Positions 8,571 through 15,923 of a stretch of DNA of 64,000 bases are shown here, piece by piece (position 1 is the stretch's first letter; each line of letters opens with the position of its first letter). Position numbers and translations under genes: made by a program. A model generated the notes under the pieces. The model saw only the letters and a program-made list of their open reading frames with translations, was not told the DNA's origin and made no database searches. The stretch spans positions 62,001 through 126,000 of the forward strand of contig NZ_KB899672.1 of assembly GCF_000378385.1 (NCBI RefSeq), read 5' to 3'. Origin of the DNA: Paenibacillus daejeonensis DSM 15491. Lineage in GTDB: Bacteria > Bacillota > Bacilli > Paenibacillales > Paenibacillaceae.

Positions 8571-8729
8571 GCAGGCGACAAGGGAAGTGGAACGGCCAAG
8601 CTGTACGCAGAGAAATGAAGCTAGCAAAGCAAGGTTCTTAAATAAGACTGTGAGCCAGTCACAAGTAAAGTATGCGAGTAGCAAGTAAGCGAGCGCTATA
8701 GCCTATCAGACAGAGGAGAGAGCAACAAC

Positions 8730-9212
8730 ATGGCAGGAAGAAGCAATGACGAGTTGAAGTCGCAGGGAGTCAGCCTTTTGGGCAACCAGGGCACCTCCTA
8801 TGTATACGAATACGATCCAGGTGTCTTGGAGGCGTTTGATAACAAGCATCCGAATCGTGATTACTGGGTTACGTTTAATTGTCCGGAGTTCACCAGTCTG
8901 TGTCCAATGACGGGGCAGCCGGATTTTGCCACCATCTACATCTCATATATCCCGGACCAGCGGATGGTCGAGAGCAAGTCGCTCAAGCTCTACCTGTTCA
9001 GCTTCCGTAATCACGGCGACTTCCACGAGGATTGTGTCAACATCATTATGAATGATCTGATCGCGCTGATGAATCCCCGCTATATCGAAGTGTGGGGCAC
9101 GTTCACCCCGCGTGGCGGCATCTCCATCGATCCTTACTGCAACTGGGGACGCCCGGATACCAAATTTGTGGCGATGGCTGAGCATCGGCTGTTGAACCGG
9201 AATTTGAAGTAG
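8730..9212 (+). CDS. queF: NADPH-dependent 7-cyano-7-deazaguanine reductase
   Basis: A 160-residue single-domain (Bacillus-type) QueF that reduces the nitrile of preQ0 to the aminomethyl group of preQ1. The catalytic cysteine lies in [14 protein letters not shown], and the NADPH-binding [12 protein letters not shown] motif follows. GAGGAGAGAG precedes the ATG. A 159-nt gap separates it from queE. No terminator is seen in the gap, so it is probably read with queCDE. Its product is the ligand of the riboswitch at 6648-6686, closing a feedback loop. Confidence 0.97.
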   Translation: MAGRSNDELKSQGVSLLGNQGTSYVYEYDPGVLEAFDNKHPNRDYWVTFNCPEFTSLCPMTGQPDFATIYISYIPDQRMVESKSLKLYLFSFRNHGDFHEDCVNIIMNDLIALMNPRYIEVWGTFTPRGGISIDPYCNWGRPDTKFVAMAEHRLLNRNLK

Positions 9213-9218
9213 TTGGCA

Positions 9219-9470
9219 TTAGATGACTTGATATGCGTAGCGGTGGCGGAAGACGACTCCCAGCTGCTCCACACCAAACCGAAAACGCCCGGTGTTTGGT
9301 AGTGTGATGCCTCCCGTGGAACCTCCCGGGGCTTGCTGGTGTGACGCCGCTCGGGAATCGCTGGTGTTTGGTGGCGTGGTACCGTCTGGAGTACCACCTG
9401 TGCTTGGTCTCCGGACCACCGTCATGCTGCCGAACCTGTGCATATGGAGTAGTGCGCCGAATGCGGCCAC
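9219..9470 (-). CDS. Doubtful small protein, 83 residues
   Basis: An open frame with a GTG start at 9470, preceded on the minus strand by GGGGGGA about 9 nt upstream, would encode an 83-residue protein rich in Gly, Pro, Thr and Arg. It shows no recognisable domain. A chance LPNTG string occurs without the hydrophobic helix that sortase substrates need. It lies immediately 3' of queF in a GC-rich patch where several frames are open, so coding status is uncertain. Its leader would contain the long hairpin at 9484-9556. Confidence 0.25.
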   Translation of the reverse strand: MAAFGALLHMHRFGSMTVVRRPSTGGTPDGTTPPNTSDSRAASHQQAPGGSTGGITLPNTGRFRFGVEQLGVVFRHRYAYQVI

Positions 9471-9483
9471 CGTATAAAATCCC

Positions 9484-9556
9484 CCCACAGCAAAATAGCC
9501 ACTCTATCTGCCAAGGTAAACTAGACCTGGCAAGGCAGCGGCTATTTTGCTGGGGA
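9484..9556. terminator. Long inverted repeat / possible terminator after queF
   Basis: A perfect 13-bp stem, CAGCAAAATAGCC (at about 9487-9499) with GGCTATTTTGCTG (at about 9540-9552), is flanked by further C/G pairing. An inner stem (TGCCA with TGGCA plus GGT with ACC) fills the loop. It could end queF transcription, but there is no proper T run. The symmetry also fits a miniature inverted-repeat element. Confidence 0.45.
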
Positions 9557-9740
9557 CCTTATTAAATTACAAACAAGTGCGTACATGGCGCCAGTACCGC
9601 CAAAGACGCCAAAGACGCAACATCATGAGACTGGTTATTTTATGTAGAACACCACAACTTGATTATCCTGTTATGATGGGCTCAGAGTAGACTAAATTGG
9701 TTTCTGTAGGGACAATCCACTTCGGCTGGTTGCACATTTC
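9557..9740. other. Intergenic stretch with nothing recognised
   Basis: An AT-richer stretch between the long inverted repeat and the 50-bp arrays. No gene, convincing promoter or hairpin was found. Confidence 0.5.
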
Positions 9741-9931
9741 GACGCTAACGGCCACCACAGCGCTTATTTCGGTCAAAATCGATGGTTTCACATTCTAACG
9801 GCCATATAGCCTCCTATTGTTCGTGAAGTGGTCATTTTGTGTGTGATTTTGTGAAAATAGGTGCATCTGTGGCCGTTAGAATCGGACAACCCCTAAAAAG
9901 GAGCAAATAAGCGCATCTGTGGCCGTTAGAG
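9741..9931. repeat. Four-copy repeat in head-to-head pairs, 50 bp spacing
   Basis: Core CTAACGGCCA occurs on the plus strand at 9745 and 9795. Its complement TGGCCGTTAG occurs at about 9870 and 9920. Within each pair the spacing is exactly 50 bp. The best copies extend to TCTAACGGCCACAGATGCGC followed by TTATTT. The two plus copies face the two minus copies, making a large imperfect palindrome. There is no coding potential. Function is unknown. Confidence 0.65.
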
Positions 9932-9961
9932 CAACCAACTACTTCCCAAAGCCGTTCCGAG

Positions 9962-10145
9962 CCCCGCAATAGCTGCCAAACGGCAGTTGGATCCGCCCGC
10001 ATAGGACCCCAGCCCCGCACTAACTGCCAAACGGCAGTTAATCCGCCCCCAGCCAGCCCCAGCCCCGCAATAGTGCCAAACGGCAGCTTGATCCGCCCGT
10101 ATCGGGCACAAGCGCCAGATTAGTTGCCAAACGGTAGCTAATTCC
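9962..10145. repeat. Tandem array of four small hairpins, ~50 bp period
   Basis: The core TGCCAAACGGCA (hairpin TGCC/GGCA with a short AAAC loop) occurs at 9974, 10025 and 10074, with a variant TGCCAAACGGTA at 10125. Periods are 51, 49 and 51 bp. Flanks repeat too (CCCCGCA before, ATCCGCCC after, in the first three copies). The array ends about 50 nt before the stop of the minus-strand reductase at 10196. Confidence 0.7.
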
Positions 10146-10195
10146 TCCACAGTCGGCCCAGGGCGCTGGCAGCCGGAGCACCAGCCACCTGGCAG

Positions 10196-11176
10196 TTATT
10201 TCGATTTCGGCAGCGGCAGTCCGCGGGAGCTGTTGTACAGCGAGTACCATTCGATCCGGCTGAGCTCTACACGCTCGGCGCCTTCGCAGGCTGCGATGCG
10301 CGCGGGATTGGTCGTGCCGATCACCGGCTGAATGCCTGCCGGGTGCTTCATCAGCCAAGCGAGCACGATCGCTTCACGTGTCGCGCCTTTTTCTTCGGCG
10401 AGTTGGCCGACGATTTGTGCCGTCTGGCGGATCGCATCGCTCTCGTCGTCCAGCGAGCGGCCGGAGAAGCGACCCTGCGCCAGCGGGCCCCAGGCTTGGA
10501 GCTGAATGTTCTCTAACTGACAGTATTCCAGGGTTCCCTCTGGGAAGATGTTATCCTTGCCTTTGTCCTGATTGACATAGACCTGGGTGTTGACGAAGCC
10601 GGTGCGCGCCAGGCTCATCTCCAGCTGGTTCACAATGAACGGTTCGTCCGCATACGTCTGCAGCAGCTTGATTTGCCCCATGCTCATGTTGGAGACGCCA
10701 AAGCGCCGAACCTTGCCCGACTCCTTCAAGCGACGCAGGGCTCCCGCCACTTCCTCCGCCTCCATCAGCGGATCGGGACGATGCAGCAGCAGGATGTCCA
10801 GATAGTCTACGCCCAATCGTTCGAGGCTGCCGTCTACGCTACTAAGGATATGGTCTGCCGAGAAATTAAAATGGTTCGTGATACCCGGCTCTTCTAGGAC
10901 AATCCCGCATTTGGACTGGAGAATGATCTTCTCGCGCAGGCCGGGATGACGGCGCAGCACTTCACCGAAGACACGCTCCGATTTGCCCCGTGTATAGATA
11001 TCTGCCAGGTCGAACATGTTAATGCCGGCAGCCAGCGCCGCTTCGACCGCAGCCTGGCCCTGGGAATAGTGCTCCTCAGTCAGGGGCTCGCTGTTCCAGC
11101 CGCCGCCGAATGGCATGCAGCCAAGCACAAGTCTGCTCGCTTCGAATCCATGGCGGTTCAAGGGGATAGTGGACAT
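10196..11176 (-). CDS. Aldo/keto reductase (YdhF-like)
   Basis: A protein of about 326 residues with the (beta/alpha)8 aldo/keto reductase fold, NAD(P)H-dependent. Catalytic residues can be placed: Asp and Tyr in FDLADIYTRGKSE, Lys in ILQSKCG and His in ILLHRPD. The C-terminal cofactor region reads QPVIGTTNPARI. Overall it resembles the YdhF-type oxidoreductases. The ATG at 11176 is preferred to the one at 11185 because AGGAAG is too close to the latter. A cre-like site lies just upstream (11202-11216). Natural substrate is unknown. Confidence 0.9.
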   Translation of the reverse strand: MSTIPLNRHGFEASRLVLGCMPFGGGWNSEPLTEEHYSQGQAAVEAALAAGINMFDLADIYTRGKSERVFGEVLRRHPGLREKIILQSKCGIVLEEPGITNHFNFSADHILSSVDGSLERLGVDYLDILLLHRPDPLMEAEEVAGALRRLKESGKVRRFGVSNMSMGQIKLLQTYADEPFIVNQLEMSLARTGFVNTQVYVNQDKGKDNIFPEGTLEYCQLENIQLQAWGPLAQGRFSGRSLDDESDAIRQTAQIVGQLAEEKGATREAIVLAWLMKHPAGIQPVIGTTNPARIAACEGAERVELSRIEWYSLYNSSRGLPLPKSK

Positions 11177-11201
11177 GAAATACATCTTCCTCTCTCTTCA
11201 T

Positions 11202-11216
11202 AGTGAACGCTTTCAT
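11202..11216 (-). promoter_or_regulatory. cre-like site (CcpA operator candidate)
   Basis: On the minus strand the sequence ATGAAAGCGTTCACT fits the Bacillus cre consensus WTGNAANCGNWNNCW at every fixed position. It lies 25-40 nt before the reductase start, in the leader or promoter region, where CcpA binding would normally repress. Confidence 0.5.
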
Positions 11217-11228
11217 GAGCGCCAAAAC

Positions 11229-11272
11229 ATGCGGCATGACGGACCCGGACCATACGTCCCATCCGCCATGCC
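11229..11272 (-). terminator. Hairpin terminator of the 11286-12188 reductase
   Basis: On the minus strand GGCATGGCGGA pairs with TCCGTCATGCC (one mismatch) and is followed by GCATGTTTT. It sits just beyond the stop at 11286 and before the next minus-strand gene. Confidence 0.5.
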
Positions 11273-11285
11273 TGTCCTTGCTTGA

Positions 11286-12188
11286 TTATTGCAGGCCGAT
11301 CCAATCTTCCTGAGCGACCTCGGCCCAACGGGCTTTAATGGCGTTATACTGCGCTTCCGGCAGGTACCCCGCCTCTAGTAATTTTGCATTTTGAACCCAG
11401 CGCTCCGGCCGGGCAGTGCCGACGATCGCGGAGTGGACGCCTGGGACTGACAGGGTGTAACGCAGGGCCGTACTGACTGCATCCTGCATGTCTCCTGACA
11501 GGAAGTCATAGTCCAGCCGCTGCAGTCTGTCCCAGTAGGGCTGGACATAGCTGTCGTCGGGCTTGGTCTGATGCTTCCAGGCGGCATTGGCAATCGGTCG
11601 CTTGATGACAACGCCCATTCCTTGCTCAATGGCCTTGGGAATTGTCAGGTCGGCGGCTTCCTGATCAGCGATGTTCAGTGACGTCTCCAGGGAGTCAAAT
11701 TGACCCGATTGTACAGCGTACAGTGCAGCCTGATGATCGCCGCTATAGCCGATATAGCGGGTTTTGCCTTCTTCCTTGGCCTTCTTCAACACCTCAATGA
11801 CGTCCCCTTGACGGAGAATCTCCTCGCTGCAGCTGTGCAAGTGGATCACGTCAACATAGTCGGTCTTGAGACGCTGCAGGCTGCGGTCGATGCTAAGCTG
11901 CAACAGCTTGGGGTCCCAGGATTCGAAGTCGAGTCCGGAGGCATGTCCGCATTTCGTGAATAGGTAATAGTCGCCGCGACGGTGCGCCACAGTCTTGCCG
12001 ATCAGTTCTTCGCTGTCAGCGTAGCATTCCGCGGTATCGATCAGGTTCAGTCCCGCATCAAGGGCGCTGCCCAGCAGCCGGTCGACATCGGACACCGAAG
12101 CGTTCTGAAAACCGATTTCTGCTCCGCCAAAACCGAGTACGCTTACATTCATCTTCGTTTTCCCATACGATCGCAGTTCCACATGCAT
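11286..12188 (-). CDS. Aldo/keto reductase
   Basis: A 300-residue aldo/keto reductase, a paralogue of the gene at 10196 but from a different subfamily. Catalytic Asp and Tyr lie in IDTAECYADSEELIG, Lys in FTKCGH and His in VIHLHSCS. The C-terminal cofactor segment is SAIVGTARPERW. AAGGAGTGGATGC precedes the ATG at 12188. It is followed by a probable terminator, so the two reductases are likely separate transcripts. Substrate is unknown; such enzymes often reduce aldehydes or sugars. Confidence 0.92.
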   Translation of the reverse strand: MHVELRSYGKTKMNVSVLGFGGAEIGFQNASVSDVDRLLGSALDAGLNLIDTAECYADSEELIGKTVAHRRGDYYLFTKCGHASGLDFESWDPKLLQLSIDRSLQRLKTDYVDVIHLHSCSEEILRQGDVIEVLKKAKEEGKTRYIGYSGDHQAALYAVQSGQFDSLETSLNIADQEAADLTIPKAIEQGMGVVIKRPIANAAWKHQTKPDDSYVQPYWDRLQRLDYDFLSGDMQDAVSTALRYTLSVPGVHSAIVGTARPERWVQNAKLLEAGYLPEAQYNAIKARWAEVAQEDWIGLQ

Positions 12189-12264
12189 CCACTCCTTCTG
12201 AATTGTCTCACTTGTAAGTATACGTAATGTTTACCCAACATGAAAAGGGTTGAACAAAGTGAAT

Positions 12265-12378
12265 CTGTCCGCAGCCAACGAAGCCCCGCTCGTCGTAGGT
12301 GCGAAGCAGGGAGCGTTGGGCCTGTCCGCAGCCAAAGAAGCTCCGCCCCTCATCGGGACGTTAGCGGAGCGTTCAGCA
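12265..12378. repeat. Two-copy tandem repeat, 57 bp period
   Basis: CTGTCCGCAGCCAACGAAGC at 12265 recurs with one change at 12322. Each copy is followed by an inverted segment (CGCTC with GAGCG in the first; CTCCGC with GCGGAG in the second). It fills the gap between two minus-strand genes. No coding potential is seen. Confidence 0.55.
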
Positions 12379-12394
12379 TCGGATTCTTGAGCTG

Positions 12395-13045
12395 TTATTG
12401 GGCCTGGTTGCGCCAGCCAGCCAGGCTGTAGCTGCTCAACCGCCCGGAGCACACATCGCAGGCATAGACCAGACCGCCGGTCAGATCCACAAGCGATAAC
12501 TTCAGCTGATGCCCGGCGCCGGTGTCGATGCCCAGCTTGCCCGGGGCTTCCCAGATGTGTCCTGCAGGGGCCCCGAGGACGTGCGTCGCTGTGTGACCGA
12601 ACACGACAAGCTTATCCGAGACAGCGGGAGCGTTATAAAATACATTGCGGATGCTGAGCAGGTCTGTAGGGGCCTGACTGGTCAGTGCGATGCCGGGACG
12701 AATGCCGGCATGAACATAAATATGGTGATCATCTTCGTGCCACAAGGGAAGCTCCCGGGTGAAGCGGAGCAGCTCATCATCGAGCCAGGGCATCGCACCT
12801 GGATCGGCGGCATGGCGCCGCAGCAGCTTGTCTTCATTATTCCCCTTCAGCACGATGGCGCCCGCTTCGGCAAGCGTTTTGGCAAGCCGGAGCGCCCCTT
12901 TCGAATCAGGACCTTTGTTGACGTAGTCGCCTAGCAACAACAGCTGGTCACAGCCGGGCACATAGTGTGCCGATGCCAGCAGCTGGTGGAGACAATCGGT
13001 ATAGCCATGAATATCAGATACGACTAATGTTCGGTTCACGGGCAT
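12395..13045 (-). CDS. Metallophosphoesterase (Ser/Thr phosphatase-like)
   Basis: A 216-residue protein of the calcineurin-like phosphoesterase superfamily, close to bacterial PrpA/ApaH-type enzymes. Metal-site motifs run in order: VSDIHG (residues ~9-14), GDYVNKGPDS (~39-48), KGNNED (~67-72), YVHAG and VVFGHT. The second motif has Asn-Lys where the phosphatase group usually has Asp-Arg (GDxVDRG), and the third has GNN in place of GNH, so activity or metal binding may differ. The start has only a weak ribosome binding site. Its stop is about 200 nt from the next gene. Confidence 0.87.
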   Translation of the reverse strand: MPVNRTLVVSDIHGYTDCLHQLLASAHYVPGCDQLLLLGDYVNKGPDSKGALRLAKTLAEAGAIVLKGNNEDKLLRRHAADPGAMPWLDDELLRFTRELPLWHEDDHHIYVHAGIRPGIALTSQAPTDLLSIRNVFYNAPAVSDKLVVFGHTATHVLGAPAGHIWEAPGKLGIDTGAGHQLKLSLVDLTGGLVYACDVCSGRLSSYSLAGWRNQAQ

Positions 13046-13057
13046 GCACTCTTTCGT

Positions 13058-14194
13058 CTAGGTTGTGGCGGGGTAGAGTAGCGAGCGTTCGGCTGGGAAG
13101 GCCACGGTGACGGCTTGCCCCAGCTCGACTCTGTCCGGCGTCGTCAGATGCACGCGTTGACCATCACCGATCTCCACCATCAGCCGCCAGTGGTTGCCTT
13201 CATAGACCAGATGGACCACTGTGCCGCGCAGTACATTAAGAGAGCCATCAGCAGCAGGGGCGTGTGGTCCTTCATCCGTGAGCAGACGCAGATTGTCGGG
13301 ATGAAGCAGGAGCAGCGCTTGTTTACCCTCTGCTTGAAAATCAGCAGGCACGGCGGCGCTCAAACGCTCACCGGCCGCAGACACGACCGCTGACGCGCCT
13401 GCTCGCACAAACCCGGTCGGGGCTTCCAGCGCAACCCGAAGCGGGTTATGGAACCCCATCAGCTCGGCGACCCAGGGCGATACGGGCCGCTCGAAGATGT
13501 GCGTCGGCTCATCCAGTTGTTCAATCCGGCCCTCGCGCATAACGAGGATACGGTCGGCAAAAGCAAAAGCCTCCAATGTATCGTGCGTAACATACAACGA
13601 AGCGATGCCCAGCGAGCGAATCAGATACGACAACTCATGCCGCATCTGCAGCCTCAGCTTGGCATCCAGATTGGAGAGCGGCTCATCAAGCAGCAGCAGT
13701 CTGGGCTCAGTGACCAGCGCCCTGGCGATACCAACACGTTGCTGTTGACCTCCGGAGAGCTGGGAGGGCAGTCGACCGGCTAGCCCTTGCAGCCGCAGCA
13801 GCTCCATGACGCGGTCGACCCGGCGTCCACGTTCATCCGCTTTTTGCTTCTTGCGTTTCAACCCGTATTCAATATTGCCAGTTACATTCATATGCGGCCA
13901 GAGCGCATAATCTTGAAATACCATGTTCAACTGTCGTTTCTCGGGCGGGACATCCTTGCCGGGAGCGGTCACGAGCTGACCGTCCAGATGAATCTCGCCG
14001 CTGTCACAGCTCTGCAGGCCGCCGACCAACTGAAGCAGGGTCGATTTGCCACAGCCTGAGGGGCCCAGAATACTGATGACCTCGCCTTCCTTCATCTGCA
14101 GAGACAGGTCGTTCAGCGCCCGGTGCGAGCCATAGGTTTTCGTTAACTGCCGGATATCCAGCAGGTAGGGGGATGTAACGGTCATGATAGGCAT
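13058..14194 (-). CDS. ABC transporter ATP-binding protein (FbpC/PotA type)
   Basis: A protein of about 378 residues energising an importer with the permease and lipoprotein encoded next to it. Walker A is GPSGCGKST, the signature LSGGQQQRVGIARAL, Walker B LLLLDEPLSNLD, followed by the switch His in YVTHD. The C-terminal third is a TOBE-like regulatory domain. An in-frame ATG at 14185 is an alternative start. The order on the minus strand is lipoprotein (17024), permease (15911), ATPase (14194), with 12 and 28 nt gaps: one operon. Ferric iron is the classical substrate of this class, but the sequence does not prove it. Confidence 0.92.
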   Translation of the reverse strand: MPIMTVTSPYLLDIRQLTKTYGSHRALNDLSLQMKEGEVISILGPSGCGKSTLLQLVGGLQSCDSGEIHLDGQLVTAPGKDVPPEKRQLNMVFQDYALWPHMNVTGNIEYGLKRKKQKADERGRRVDRVMELLRLQGLAGRLPSQLSGGQQQRVGIARALVTEPRLLLLDEPLSNLDAKLRLQMRHELSYLIRSLGIASLYVTHDTLEAFAFADRILVMREGRIEQLDEPTHIFERPVSPWVAELMGFHNPLRVALEAPTGFVRAGASAVVSAAGERLSAAVPADFQAEGKQALLLLHPDNLRLLTDEGPHAPAADGSLNVLRGTVVHLVYEGNHWRLMVEIGDGQRVHLTTPDRVELGQAVTVAFPAERSLLYPATT

Positions 14195-14222
14195 TACCTC
14201 GCTTTAGTCAACTTAAATAAAT

Positions 14223-15911
14223 TTAGGAGAGCCAGCGTTTGCCGAGCCAGCTGCCTAGCAGCAATAGAAGAATGACGATGGTGCCGCTGAATACCGTCGC
14301 CGCAGTTGCGTAGCCATATTGGGAAAACTCAAAGGCTTTGTCGATCACCAGCGGCACAAGCGTATAATTCGGTGGCTTCAGAATCGATGCGATAGCCAGG
14401 TCGTAGACGCTTGTCCCGAAGGAAGCGAGCGTTGCTGTCAGGAGACCGCCTCGTACCAGTGGCAGCAGAATATCCTTCATCCGCCGGACGGTACCTGCGC
14501 CCTGCATCGCTGCAGCGTTCAGCATGCTGGCGGGAATCTTGGCGAACGCGCCAATCTGCAGGCGGACTGCATACGGGATCGCACCAGCAATGGCTGCCAT
14601 CACTAGCAGCGTAGGAGTGCCATACAGATGAAGACCCACCTGCTCCAACCAACGTTGATTCCAGACGAAGATATAGCCGATGCCGAGCACAACCCCGGGG
14701 ACAGCCAGCGACAGCACTGTCGAGAGATGGATCAGACTCTTAAAACGAAAACGAGTGAAGGTGACGACATAGGAAGTCAGGAACCCGAGAGCCATACTTA
14801 TGATGGCCGCCATGCCAGCGATCAAAAACGAATTCCGCATGCCCGTTAACAGCGGCAGGGTCCGATGTTCGCCGGGGTCGACCCGAAACAGACTGATATA
14901 GTGATCCAATGTCAGGTTGGCCCATGTCAGTCCGCCTCCCAACTGCTTGAGGAGGGACGTGGAGATACTGGTGCCCACAGGGATACCTACGGCTACAACC
15001 AGAACGAGCAGGACGACGGCACTCATCAGACCGCTGTAACGGCTCGGTTTGGGAGCCTGGACGACCGCTCTTGAAGTCAGGAAATCAACCCGAGATTTGC
15101 GCAAAGCGAAGAACAGAATCGCCATTGCGACAGCGAGGATTGCAACCAGATAGAGCGCTAGTACACCCGCCATATCAAAGCGGACCGGCGACTGATAGAT
15201 AGCTGTATAGATCGAATAGGGCAGCGTCGGAAAGCGGTAAACGGTCGCCAGCGCAGCCGGCAGGCCAAAATCTCCGATCGTGTCCATAAATACCAGCGTC
15301 CAGCCGGCTGTAATGGCAGGCAGACTAAGTGGCAGATGCACCGTCCGCCAGACGGTCAGCGGTCCGCCGCCATTCAGTTTGGCGGCATCGCCATACTGGC
15401 TGACATTCCACTCCAGCGCGGCCGTGACTGCCAGGTAGGCAAGCGGAAACTTGCACAGTGACATGACGAGAATGAGCCCGAACGGCTGAAAGATCAGCTC
15501 GGTCAACCACGTCCAGCCCAGCCACTGGTTGGCCAGTCCCCCCGACCCGGCGAACAGCACCCAGCCCTGAGCAATCATGAATGAGGGAACAATCAACAGG
15601 ACCCAGGCCGACACATCAAGCAGCCGTGACGCCCGAAAGGACCACTGACTGCGTAGAATGGCCAAGAGAGAACCCAATAGCGTACCCAAGAAGGCTGTTC
15701 CCAGGCCCAGGGTCAACGAATTTGTCAGTGATTGCCGCCACAGCGGCCGGTCGAACAGCTCCAGGAGCAAGCCGAAGCCGGTGTAGTTTACCTCGCCGAA
15801 GAACAAGCCGGGCAAAAAGATGTTCGTAATGACAGCCAGCAGAGGGTAGAGCATGCAGAGGAAGAGCAGGAGGAGCACTGCTCCGCCTGCCCAGAAACCG
15901 TTGGATCTCAT
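14223..15911 (-). CDS. ABC transporter permease (two-domain, FbpB type)
   Basis: A 562-residue integral membrane protein with about 12 helices in two fused permease halves, as in iron(III)-type importers. EAA-like coupling loops can be seen in each half (AKLNGGGPLTVWRTVHLPLS near residue 180; AAMQGAGTVRRMKDILLPLV near 495). AAAGGAG lies 7 nt before the ATG. It forms an importer with the ATPase at 13058 and the lipoprotein at 15924. Confidence 0.92.
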   Translation of the reverse strand: MRSNGFWAGGAVLLLLFLCMLYPLLAVITNIFLPGLFFGEVNYTGFGLLLELFDRPLWRQSLTNSLTLGLGTAFLGTLLGSLLAILRSQWSFRASRLLDVSAWVLLIVPSFMIAQGWVLFAGSGGLANQWLGWTWLTELIFQPFGLILVMSLCKFPLAYLAVTAALEWNVSQYGDAAKLNGGGPLTVWRTVHLPLSLPAITAGWTLVFMDTIGDFGLPAALATVYRFPTLPYSIYTAIYQSPVRFDMAGVLALYLVAILAVAMAILFFALRKSRVDFLTSRAVVQAPKPSRYSGLMSAVVLLVLVVAVGIPVGTSISTSLLKQLGGGLTWANLTLDHYISLFRVDPGEHRTLPLLTGMRNSFLIAGMAAIISMALGFLTSYVVTFTRFRFKSLIHLSTVLSLAVPGVVLGIGYIFVWNQRWLEQVGLHLYGTPTLLVMAAIAGAIPYAVRLQIGAFAKIPASMLNAAAMQGAGTVRRMKDILLPLVRGGLLTATLASFGTSVYDLAIASILKPPNYTLVPLVIDKAFEFSQYGYATAATVFSGTIVILLLLLGSWLGKRWLS

Positions 15912-15923
15912 TGCCAGGCTCCT

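Noticed and set aside
8648-8664. TGTGA-TCACA palindrome between queE and queF, as an Fnr/Crp/Rex site
   Set aside because: The spacer is 5 bp, whereas Fnr, Crp and Rex sites need 6 between these half-sites; it is more likely a small hairpin.
9219-9470. Sortase-anchored protein because of an LPNTG string
   Set aside because: There is no signal peptide and no hydrophobic helix with a basic tail after the motif.
9557-9740. tRNA or small RNA gene
   Set aside because: No cloverleaf, promoter or terminator could be drawn.
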